Source of the DNA: Shimia_B sp038527375 | GTDB taxonomy: Bacteria; Pseudomonadota; Alphaproteobacteria; Rhodobacterales; Rhodobacteraceae | Length of the DNA stretch: 19,772 nt | NCBI GenBank assembly: GCA_038527375.1 | Contig: JBCBFU010000054.1 | Span: 1-19,772 of the forward strand | Reading direction: 5' to 3' | Position numbers and translations under genes: made by a program | Part shown: positions 7,575-16,413 of the stretch, piece by piece | Layout: every line of letters begins with the position of its first letter | How positions within the stretch are numbered: position 1 is the first letter of the stretch | The notes under the pieces: generated by a model | The model's input: only the letters and a program-made list of their open reading frames with translations | Databases searched by the model: none | What the model was told of the DNA's origin: nothing

Positions 7575-8312
7575 ATGGCATTTTCGGTCTGGGAATATGC
7601 GAACCCAAAGCGGTTCATGGCGCTGACGGCGCGGCTGTTGCCGTGGCTGTGGGGCGGCGCGATTGGGCTGTGTTCTCTGGGCCTGATCTGGGGATTCTTC
7701 TTTACCGGTGACGACTTCCGCATGGGCTCAACGGTCAAGATCATCTATTTACATGTGCCCTCGGCCCTGATGGCGATTAACGGCTATCTGGTGATGTTCG
7801 TGGCTTCGCTGATCTGGTTGATCCGGCGCCACCATGTGAGCGCCCTTGTGGCCCGCGCAGCGGCCCCGGTGGGGATCACGATGACGATGGTCGCGCTGGC
7901 CACCGGTGCGATCTGGGGGCAGCCCATGTGGGGGACATGGTGGGTGTGGGACCCGCGGCTGACCTCGTTCCTGATCCTGTTCTTATTTTACCTTGGCTAT
8001 ATCTCGCTCTGGCAGGCGATCAGCGATGCCGATCTGGCCGCCGATCTGACATCGATCCTGTGCCTTGTGGGGTCTGTCTTTGCGCTGCTCAGCCGCTATG
8101 CGGTGCTGTTCTGGAACCAGGGGCTGCATCAGGGGGCGAGCCTGTCGCTGGATGCCGAAGAAAATATCTCGGACGTGTTTTGGCAGCCGCTGGTCATCAC
8201 GATGGCGGGGTTTGTCCTGTTGTTCATTGCGCTGACATTCGTGGGTGCGCGTACGGAAATCCGGGCGCGGCGGCTGGGCGTGCTGCGGGCGCGGGGGATG
8301 AGCCATGGTTGA
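7575..8312 (+). CDS. ccmC: Heme handling protein CcmC
   Basis: CcmC is the membrane protein that presents heme to the chaperone CcmE in the periplasm. The 245-residue product has six membrane helices and the tryptophan-rich heme-handling motif at 114-130 (IWGQPMWGTWWVWDPRL region). The two external axial-ligand histidines are at H60 (YLHVPSA) and H185 (GLHQGASL), close to the E. coli positions 60 and 184. An in-frame TAG at 7563 means the ATG at 7575 is the earliest possible start. GGAGG at 7556-7560 is 14 bases upstream, rather far. The 3' end overlaps ccmD by eight bases. Confidence 0.97.
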   Translation: MAFSVWEYANPKRFMALTARLLPWLWGGAIGLCSLGLIWGFFFTGDDFRMGSTVKIIYLHVPSALMAINGYLVMFVASLIWLIRRHHVSALVARAAAPVGITMTMVALATGAIWGQPMWGTWWVWDPRLTSFLILFLFYLGYISLWQAISDADLAADLTSILCLVGSVFALLSRYAVLFWNQGLHQGASLSLDAEENISDVFWQPLVITMAGFVLLFIALTFVGARTEIRARRLGVLRARGMSHG

Positions 8313-8448
8313 TCTTGGCCCATACGCGGGCGAAGTGCTGGCGGCCTACGGCGTGTCCGGCGTGCTGCTGGCCGCCATCATCGCGCGGGTTGTGACGCGA
8401 GCCGCGCGGGTGCGGCGCGAATTGCAGGAGGCCGAGCGCAATGCCTAG
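8305..8448 (+). CDS. ccmD: Heme exporter small subunit CcmD
   Basis: CcmD is a small single-span protein needed to release holo-CcmE from CcmABC. This 47-residue frame begins at an ATG overlapping the ccmC stop by eight bases and ends by overlapping the ccmG start by eight bases. It has the family plan: MVDLGPYAGEVLAAYGVS (acidic-aromatic lead-in with PY, facing the periplasm), a membrane helix at about 17-31, and a basic tail with RAARVRRELQEAE. It is identified by size, topology and position between ccmC and ccmG. Confidence 0.93.
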   Translation: MVDLGPYAGEVLAAYGVSGVLLAAIIARVVTRAARVRRELQEAERNA

Positions 8449-8983
8449 GCTGGTTTTGCTGATCCCGCTCTTGGTCTTTGCCGCCTTGGCGGGCCTGTTT
8501 GCGGCGGGCAATTTCAGCGGGGGTGACGACACGCTGCCGTCCACCTTTGTGGGGCGCGCGGCGCCGCCTGTGGCGCTGACCCCCATGGCGGGGCGCGTGC
8601 CGTTCAGCGACGCGACGCTGCGCGACGGCGAGGTCAAGCTGGTGAACTACTGGGCGAGCTGGTGCGCGCCGTGCCGGGTGGAGCACCCGAATTTCACGAT
8701 CCTCGCCGATCAGGGCCTGCCGATCTACGGGATCAACTACAAGGACGATGCCGGGAACGCCGAAGACTTCCTGCAGGAATTGGGCGATCCTTATAGCGGT
8801 GTGGCGCAGGACCCCACGGGGCGCACTGCGCTGGATTGGGGCGTATACGGCGTGCCCGAGACCTACATTCTGGACGGCGACGGGACGATCCTGGCCCGGA
8901 TCGCGGGCCCTGTGACCCAGCGCACGTTCGAGGCGCAGATGCGCCCGGTGCTGGAGGCGGCGGGCGTCACTGTCGGGTTCTGA
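8441..8983 (+). CDS. ccmG: Thiol:disulfide oxidoreductase CcmG/DsbE
   Basis: CcmG (DsbE) is a membrane-tethered periplasmic thioredoxin-like protein that keeps apocytochrome c heme-binding cysteines, or CcmH, reduced. The 180-residue protein has an N-terminal signal anchor (about 4-23) and a thioredoxin fold with the active site WCAPC at 74-78 (C75 and C78). The cis-proline loop GVPET is at 137-141, and GINYKDD at 98-104 is typical of CcmG. It closes the ccmC-ccmD-ccmG group. A short hairpin follows the stop. CcdA-type electron donors are not in this window. Confidence 0.95.
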   Translation: MPRLVLLIPLLVFAALAGLFAAGNFSGGDDTLPSTFVGRAAPPVALTPMAGRVPFSDATLRDGEVKLVNYWASWCAPCRVEHPNFTILADQGLPIYGINYKDDAGNAEDFLQELGDPYSGVAQDPTGRTALDWGVYGVPETYILDGDGTILARIAGPVTQRTFEAQMRPVLEAAGVTVGF

Positions 8984-8984
8984 T

Positions 8985-9006
8985 CCGGCCCTCTGCCGGG
9001 GTCTTG
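8985..9006 (+). terminator. Weak hairpin after ccmG
   Basis: CCGGC (8985-8989) and GCCGG (8995-8999) form a 5-bp stem with a 5-base loop one base after the ccmG stop, followed by GGTCTTGT. Position and shape suit the operon end, but the stem is short and the T-content of the tail is low. Confidence 0.35.
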
Positions 9007-9032
9007 TCGGGTATGTAATGTTATACTATCAC
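9004..9032 (+). promoter_or_regulatory. Candidate promoter upstream of the small basic protein gene
   Basis: TTGTCG (9004-9009) and TATCAC (9027-9032), each 4 of 6 to sigma-70 consensus, are spaced by exactly 17 bases. The intervening stretch is markedly AT-rich for this genome and contains TATACT at 9022-9027, an alternative -10. It lies between the ccmG hairpin and the GTG start at 9068, where a new transcript would be expected to begin. Confidence 0.35.
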
Positions 9033-9067
9033 ATCCGCGCCAGTTAGCAGGATGTGGAGCGCCCACC

Positions 9068-9355
9068 GTGCCCAACAACCAAGGTCGCACCTCTTTGAAA
9101 CGCAGCCGCAGGCCCGACCGGGGCATGCGCGAGTATGACGGGTTGCCCCGGGAGTTGCGCGCGTGGATGGCGCAGGCGCATCTGCCGTGGGGCGTGCGAT
9201 CCGTGCGGTCGGCCTATGAGCGGGCGCTGATGCGGACCGGGTCCATCGAGGATGCCTTGGCCAGTCTGGACCGGGCACAGGCGCGGCTTTTGGCCCGGGA
9301 CGCCGCGCAAATCTGGGGCGCGGACCACCCGCAGGTGGGCGCGGCACACCCGTAA
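9068..9355 (+). CDS. Small basic protein, probably DUF6525 family
   Basis: This 95-residue soluble protein has no signal peptide. The first 20 residues are strongly basic (KRSRRPDR). The middle has a tryptophan/proline-rich motif, LPRELRAWMAQAHLPWGVRSV, within about 26-46. The C-terminal half is a helix with DALASLDRAQARLLARDAAQ. This resembles the small Rhodobacterales proteins called DUF6525; the family name is from memory and uncertain, and no function is known to me. The GTG start is supported by GGAG at 9056-9059, eight bases upstream. It appears to be transcribed on its own. Confidence 0.7.
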   Translation: MPNNQGRTSLKRSRRPDRGMREYDGLPRELRAWMAQAHLPWGVRSVRSAYERALMRTGSIEDALASLDRAQARLLARDAAQIWGADHPQVGAAHP

Positions 9356-9546
9356 CCGCATACTCTTTTTCCACGGTTTTCCGGGGTGTGATCCGGGCTT
9401 GGCATTGTCGTGAACCCGGCGTCGGTGCGGGCGGGCGCCCGTGATTGTGGCAAAACTGTGCACAAATTTCGCAAAATTCTTGCCTCCTGCCGCGAAGCCT
9501 GCAGGGCTGTCCGGTAGGGATTTGGGAGAGTTAAGGGGTTTGGCCA

Positions 9547-10569
9547 ATGAATGATCCGGCGGTTATTGCGCTTCTTTTCATGCTGCTGATCGGCGGCGCT
9601 GCGGGCTTTATGGGCGGCGGCGACGATGATGAAGGCGACGACGGCATCATCTATGACGACACCGACGATCCCGATAATGGGTCGGTCACGGGAACGGCGG
9701 AGGATGATACCCTGGTCGGAAGTCTGACCGCCGGTGGGATAGCTGGCGCCGAGGGCGACACGACATTCCCCAATGACACGCTGATGGGGCTGGACGGTGA
9801 CGACCGGCTGATCGGTGGCAACGGGGACGACGATCTCTTTGGCGGGGCCGGGGACGACACCCTTGAGGGCGGCACGGGCGCCGACACGCTGAATGGTGGC
9901 ACAGGCGCCAATGTCATGACCGGGGGCGATGGCGACGACACCTTTGTCGTCACCTTCGAAGAGGGCATGGACGAGGAAGCCGACGAGATCACGGATTTCT
10001 CAAACGTCGACGGGAACCGCGACTTTATCGACCTGACACCGCATTTCGCGAACCTCGAGGAGGCGCGGGCGGCCTTTGATGGGACGAACCTCGCCACGCC
10101 TGAGGGTGACATCGTATTCTCGAATTCCTTCAACCCGGCGGATTTCACGAAGCAGACGACGGGGCTCGATCCAAATGCGGCCCCTGTTGCCACGGATGAT
10201 GAGTTTGAAACCCTCATTGCGCGAGATGCTGTGGGCGCGCTGGCAATTGGCGTGGTGACCGGGACGCAGGTGGGGGTGAATGCGGACACCGATGCCGATG
10301 GCGACGCATCGGACCTGACGATCACGCAAATCGACGGGATGGCCGTCATGCCGGGTGAGACCGTTACCGGTACGTCCGGATATGAACTGACGCTTCAAAA
10401 CAACGGGCAGACGGTGAATGTGGCCATCGATGCAGCCGAGGATCTGGGCAACGAGGGCGACGAGTTCTCGTTCACCTATGCGGTTGAGGACGCTTTTGGC
10501 GCGACGTCGAACACCGCAACCGTGAGCGTTGTCGTGACGGTTTTGGGCGCCCAGCCAGCGACCGCCTGA
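9547..10569 (+). CDS. Membrane-anchored RTX calcium-binding-repeat protein
   Basis: This 340-residue, very acidic protein is built in four parts. Residues 5-22 are a hydrophobic helix (probable membrane anchor or signal). Next is an Asp-rich linker (25-45). RTX nonapeptide repeats of the GGxGxDxLx type run from about 74 to 133 (for example GGNGDDDLFGGAGDDTLEGG), expected to bind Ca2+ and fold as a parallel beta roll. The C-terminal domain, about 212-333, has beta-rich repeats resembling tandem cadherin/VCBS-type adhesin modules (ATDDEFET, then FTYAVEDAFGATSNTATVSV). AAGGGG at 9533-9538 supports the start. RTX proteins normally leave through type I secretion with a C-terminal signal; the N-terminal helix here is unusual. 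An adhesive or surface role is inferred. No secretion genes lie nearby. Confidence 0.82.
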   Translation: MNDPAVIALLFMLLIGGAAGFMGGGDDDEGDDGIIYDDTDDPDNGSVTGTAEDDTLVGSLTAGGIAGAEGDTTFPNDTLMGLDGDDRLIGGNGDDDLFGGAGDDTLEGGTGADTLNGGTGANVMTGGDGDDTFVVTFEEGMDEEADEITDFSNVDGNRDFIDLTPHFANLEEARAAFDGTNLATPEGDIVFSNSFNPADFTKQTTGLDPNAAPVATDDEFETLIARDAVGALAIGVVTGTQVGVNADTDADGDASDLTITQIDGMAVMPGETVTGTSGYELTLQNNGQTVNVAIDAAEDLGNEGDEFSFTYAVEDAFGATSNTATVSVVVTVLGAQPATA

Positions 10570-10600
10570 TCCTGTCTCGCATTGCGCGGGATGCCAACGA

Positions 10601-10632
10601 AAAGGGGCGGCCCCATGCGGTGCCGCCCCTTT
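10601..10632. terminator. Bidirectional hairpin terminator between the RTX gene and acnA
   Basis: AAAGGGGCGG (10601-10610) and CCGCCCCTTT (10623-10632) are perfect reverse complements; one further C-G pair inside gives an 11-bp stem with a 10-base loop. It lies 31 bases after the RTX gene stop and 25 bases from the acnA stop, between converging genes. The A and T ends of the stem give short U-tracts in both directions, so it can serve both transcripts. Confidence 0.85.
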
Positions 10633-10657
10633 CTGTTTGATCTGAGTTGTCGCGCGA

Positions 10658-13360
<2,703 letters not shown>

Positions 13361-13481
13361 GCTGGGCCTCCTTGGCTGTGCGTCACCGGATCAATCGACA
13401 TGTGAATCGACGGGGACTTGGCAATGGAATTGGCCCTCATATCCATCAAGCGGGGTCCCCGATCAAGGGGGGTGCGGCATT

Positions 13482-13493
13482 ATTGTATACGAT
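13482..13493. promoter_or_regulatory. Near-palindrome ATTGTATACGAT in the acnA / DUF1223 divergent region
   Basis: The 12-base site has half-sites ATTGTA and TACGAT, one mismatch from a perfect palindrome centred on GTATAC, within an AT-rich patch. This resembles operators of GntR-family (FadR-type) repressors, which often contain TNGTNNNACNA. It lies about 122 bases before acnA and 112 bases before the DUF1223 gene, so it could act on either. Assignment to a regulator is inference; no regulator gene is in the window. Confidence 0.35.
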
Positions 13494-13604
13494 TGCACAC
13501 CAAAAATCGCCCTCACGGTTTATGACGACCTCTCGCGTTTCGTTGATTGGATATATCGGGTCTCCCGGGTTAGGTGAGATGGGGACAAAAGGACACCGAC
13601 CGAC

Positions 13605-14327
13605 ATGCTTGCAACGCTTCGTTCCACGATCACATCGACCTTTGCCGCGGCTTCGGTGCTGGCGGCCCTGACCATGTCCGCGCTGCCTGCCGCGGCGCAG
13701 AACACGGCCGTGGTGGAGTTGTACACCAGCCAGGGCTGTTCATCCTGTCCGCCGGCGGATGCCTTGCTGCACGAGCTTGCCAAGCGTGATGACGTGATCG
13801 CCTTGGCGCTGCATGTGGATTACTGGGACTACATTGGCTGGAAAGACCAGTTTGCCCATGCCGCCTTTACCGAGCGGCAAAAGGGATATGCGCGGGCCGC
13901 AGGTGCGCGCACGATCTACACGCCCCAGATGGTGATCGGCGGCAAAGACCATGTCATCGGCAACCGCCCGGGCGAGGTCGCGGCGATCCTTGCCAAACAC
14001 TATGCCAAGGCGCCCGCGGTGGACCTGGACGCGCGGCGCGAGGGCAACCTTGCCATCGTGTCGGCCCCGTCGGTGCGCATGGATAAAGAGATGATCGTGC
14101 AGATCGTGACCTACATGCCGTCGGCCACGGTAGCGATCAAACGTGGCGAAAACGCGGGGCGGACGCTGGATTACACCAATGTCGTGACCTCATGGACGGT
14201 GGCGGCGCGTTGGGACGGCGATGATGCGCTGTCGATGCAGGTTGATATCCCGTCCACCGATCCCGCGATTGTGCTGATCCAAGCCGCCGATCACGGCGAA
14301 ATCCTCGCCTCGGCCAAGCTGAACTAA
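13605..14327 (+). CDS. Periplasmic DUF1223 protein with thioredoxin-like CxxC
   Basis: This 240-residue exported protein is of the DUF1223 family (thioredoxin-like N-terminal domain). Residues 1-31 form a signal peptide, with probable cleavage after ALPAAA before QNTAVV. The mature protein opens with VVELYTSQGCSSCPPAD, a CSSC active-site-like pair at C45/C48. Then comes LHVDYWDYIGWKDQFA and a cis-Pro-like YTPQMVIGGKD segment, a family hallmark. The C-terminal part (about 135-240) is beta-rich. AAAAGGA about 16 bases before the ATG may be its ribosome site. A periplasmic redox role is plausible from the motif but not proven for the family. Its stop overlaps that of the convergent acyltransferase gene. 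Confidence 0.88.
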   Translation: MLATLRSTITSTFAAASVLAALTMSALPAAAQNTAVVELYTSQGCSSCPPADALLHELAKRDDVIALALHVDYWDYIGWKDQFAHAAFTERQKGYARAAGARTIYTPQMVIGGKDHVIGNRPGEVAAILAKHYAKAPAVDLDARREGNLAIVSAPSVRMDKEMIVQIVTYMPSATVAIKRGENAGRTLDYTNVVTSWTVAARWDGDDALSMQVDIPSTDPAIVLIQAADHGEILASAKLN

Positions 14328-15202
14328 AGCTTCCAGCGACGGTGAATCCATAGCCATTGCCCCGGATCGCGTTCGATCCGGGCTTCAAGCCGTGATGTGA
14401 GCTCGGTCATCATGTCGCGCGGGTCACCGTGCGGGATCGGCTCTTCGAGCTCGATCTTGAAGGTCACACCGTCGGGCTGACGCGTGTTGAAATAGGGGAT
14501 GAGCAGCCCATCGAACCGCAAGGCCAGATCAGCGGCGGAAAACGCGGTTGAGGCCTCGTGTCCCATGAAGGGCAGACGCTGCCCTTTGACGGCATGAACG
14601 TCAAAGAGAAGGAAGGCGTGGCCTCCATTTCCGAGAAAATCCATGAAACCTTTGAACCCGTCGCGCCCGCGGGGGAACACGGGGCCCGAAACCTCGGAGA
14701 TGGATTCGACATAGTGACGGTTCACGAAGGGGTTTTTCATCGGCCGGTAGATCGCCCCGATGGTGAAGCCCGCCTGATCGAGCGCCGTGCGCGTGGCCTC
14801 GTGATTGCCGAAATGCCCGGAGGAGAAGATCACCGTGCGGCCTTGGGCCTGAGCCTCGAGCGCGACGGCAAGGCCCGGTCCTTCGATGGTATGCTTTGCA
14901 ATCCGCGCGCGGAATTCGGGCCGTGAGTAGTTTTCGATCAGCGTGCGCCCGAAAGTGTCGAGCGCCTGATCGGCAATGGCGCGCCTCTCTGCTTCGGGTT
15001 TGTCGGGATAGACCATGGCGAGGTTTTTGAGCGCCCGGTCACGGTAGCCCGCCAAGGGGCCGATCACCTTGCGGGCAAACCAGCCCATCGTGGCCAGACG
15101 GCGTTCATAGGGCAGCAGGTGCAGCGCCCGGATCAGGCCGCGAAATCCCAGATCCTCGATCCAGAACAGAAACCGTCGTGATTGGGTGGGGGCCGTCGAC
15201 AT
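14324..15202 (-). CDS. Lipid A biosynthesis lauroyl/myristoyl acyltransferase (LpxL/HtrB family)
   Basis: This family transfers a secondary acyl chain onto lipid A precursors at the inner membrane. From the ATG at 15202 the protein has 292 residues. It shows the HX4E catalytic motif at H130-E135 (SSGHFGNHE), RPMKNP at 153-158, DVHAVKG at 201-207 matching the DxH region, and the C-terminal WLWIHRRWK at 283-291. The frame is open upstream to 15412, but the extra 70 residues are basic, lack family character and run over the 3' end of the TPR gene, so the internal ATG is preferred. No good ribosome site precedes it. The host acyl chain cannot be told from sequence. It converges tail-to-tail with the DUF1223 gene with overlapping stop codons. 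Confidence 0.9.
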   Translation of the reverse strand: MSTAPTQSRRFLFWIEDLGFRGLIRALHLLPYERRLATMGWFARKVIGPLAGYRDRALKNLAMVYPDKPEAERRAIADQALDTFGRTLIENYSRPEFRARIAKHTIEGPGLAVALEAQAQGRTVIFSSGHFGNHEATRTALDQAGFTIGAIYRPMKNPFVNRHYVESISEVSGPVFPRGRDGFKGFMDFLGNGGHAFLLFDVHAVKGQRLPFMGHEASTAFSAADLALRFDGLLIPYFNTRQPDGVTFKIELEEPIPHGDPRDMMTELTSRLEARIERDPGQWLWIHRRWKL

Positions 15203-15224
15203 GGGCCGTGTCTTAGGCGCAAGT

Positions 15225-15260
15225 GGCGGGCGCGACAACTGCGAGAGTGCCGCGCCCGCC
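15225..15260 (-). terminator. Hairpin between the TPR gene and the acyltransferase gene
   Basis: GGCGGGCGCG (15225-15234) and CGCGCCCGCC (15251-15260) form a perfect 10-bp GC stem with a 16-base loop. It sits between the TPR gene stop (15282) and the acyltransferase start (15202) on the minus strand. No T-run follows, so it may dampen read-through or stabilise the 3' end rather than end transcription outright. Confidence 0.45.
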
Positions 15261-15281
15261 GAGATTACAGCGTGGAGCCGC

Positions 15282-15815
15282 TTAGTAGGAGAAGCCTTTG
15301 CCGGACTGGATCGCCCATTCCAGCGATTTGGCCGCCCATGTCTGTTTGCCGCCGCGCGCCTTGATTTCGCTGAGCTGGACTTGCGCCAGATCAATCGCGC
15401 CCTGTTCCACATAGGCCTGACCCATGTAGCTGCGGGCGAGGATGTTGTCGGGATTGGCTGTCAGCGCCGCCTGATAGAAGGTCATTGCCGCATCGACATT
15501 GCCCAGCTTGCGTTCGGTGAAGCCCATATAGGTCATCACGCGGTCGTCGGCGGCGTCCATCATGCCGAGGATGGTTTGCGCATCGTCATACCGGCCTGCA
15601 TAGGCCAGTTCGCGCACGACCTCGTAGCGGGCGTCGTCGTCGATCAGATTGCTTTCCTGCGGCACGACGCAGCTTTTGGTCGCCGCGTCATAGACGTAGC
15701 CTTCCTGACACGTGGTGGTCGTCGCGGTGGCCGTGGGCGGGTTCGAGGACGATCCACCGGCGGCCAGTGCGATAGCGGGCGTCAGGGCAAGGGCGGTTGC
15801 GAGAATGTACTTCAT
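15282..15815 (-). CDS. Exported tetratricopeptide-repeat protein with N-terminal cysteine loop
   Basis: This 177-residue protein has a clear signal peptide (1-18, ending AIALA-AGG). A Ser/Thr/Pro-rich linker follows, then a short cysteine loop, CQEGYVYDAATKSC, between C36 and C49, likely a disulfide. From about 60 to 165 there are helix pairs of TPR type (for example AYAGRYDDAQTILGMM, ERKLGNVDAAMTFYQAALTANPDN and MGQAYVEQGAIDLAQVQL), expected to mediate protein-protein contacts in the periplasm. Ribosome site CGGAGAT precedes the ATG. Small TPR proteins of this kind are common in roseobacters, and no function is known to me. It lies upstream of the acyltransferase gene, with a hairpin between them. 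Confidence 0.82.
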   Translation of the reverse strand: MKYILATALALTPAIALAAGGSSSNPPTATATTTTCQEGYVYDAATKSCVVPQESNLIDDDARYEVVRELAYAGRYDDAQTILGMMDAADDRVMTYMGFTERKLGNVDAAMTFYQAALTANPDNILARSYMGQAYVEQGAIDLAQVQLSEIKARGGKQTWAAKSLEWAIQSGKGFSY

Positions 15816-15895
15816 GGGAAATCTCCGTGTTGGCTGAAGTGAACGATAGCCCTTGGGCGGTGGGTGTCGACAGAAGGTTCAAAATGACATGCTGT

Positions 15896-15911
15896 CTCAC
15901 GGAACCGTGAG
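15896..15911. promoter_or_regulatory. 16-base inverted repeat CTCACGGAACCGTGAG between divergent genes
   Basis: CTCACGG and CCGTGAG are perfect 7-base arms around AA. The site lies in the 184-base gap between the divergent TPR gene (start 15815) and the lipoprotein gene (start 16000), about 80-90 bases from each. That placement suits an operator for one or both genes. I cannot name a regulator from the sequence, and a small hairpin is the alternative reading. Confidence 0.4.
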
Positions 15912-15999
15912 CCGCCTTGGTCCGTTGGCTGCCAAGCTTGCGCATTGTGCCTGTTCGGGCCATTAGCGGAACAATGGTGAAAGTAAGGGGCCGTTATCC

Positions 16000-16410
16000 A
16001 TGAACTGGAAACACGTATGTGCGCTGCTCGGACTGATAACACTGGCGGCCTGCGAGACCCCCGAGGTTGCCGTGGCACCCGATCAACCGATCCCGTCGAC
16101 GGGCACGGTGTGCTTTGCCGATCTGATCGACAATGACCCCTATGCCCTGCGTGTCATGCTGGCTGGCCCGGATGCGACGGGAACCTACGACTGGCGCGAT
16201 GACGCCGGTGTCGCGCGCAGCGGGACGTTTGTCGGCAATGTTTTCACCGACAGCCGCGTGCGCGGGACCTATACCGAAGCCTCCGGGGCCGAGGCGCCGA
16301 TGAAGATCTTCATCGGCGATCAAGCGGCCTTCATCGAGGCGGATACCGATTTCCTCGAGATGGCCAAGTTCCTGCAGCGGACGGCCTGTCCGGCCGTCCC
16401 CGCAGCCTAG
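16000..16410 (+). CDS. Small hypothetical lipoprotein
   Basis: This 136-residue protein has a typical lipoprotein signal peptide: lysine at position 4, a hydrophobic core, and the lipobox LAAC at 15-18 with lipidated C18. The mature part starts with a Pro/Val-rich linker. A likely beta-rich domain follows (TGTVCFADLIDNDPYALRVM, then TGTYDWRDDAGVARSGTFVG). An additional cysteine pair, C38 and C131, could form a disulfide. I do not recognise a family. AAGGGG about ten bases upstream can serve as the ribosome site. It converges on purB with only three bases between the stops. Confidence 0.78.
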   Translation: MNWKHVCALLGLITLAACETPEVAVAPDQPIPSTGTVCFADLIDNDPYALRVMLAGPDATGTYDWRDDAGVARSGTFVGNVFTDSRVRGTYTEASGAEAPMKIFIGDQAAFIEADTDFLEMAKFLQRTACPAVPAA

Positions 16411-16413
16411 GCG

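Noticed and set aside
9356..9546. 191-base gap before the RTX gene searched for a promoter or small RNA
   Set aside because: It contains an AT-rich patch around 9445-9480, but no hexamer pair with acceptable spacing and no convincing hairpin, so nothing is called beyond the ribosome site.
15203..15412. Upstream 70-residue extension of the acyltransferase
   Set aside because: It runs over the TPR gene, is Arg/Ser-rich, and lies before the usual family N-terminus. The ATG at 15202 is preferred.
15968..15995. GGAAC ... CGTT resembling an EcfG (general stress) promoter before the lipoprotein gene
   Set aside because: The spacing is 19 bases instead of 16-17, and the second element is only five bases from the ATG, leaving no room for a leader with a ribosome site.
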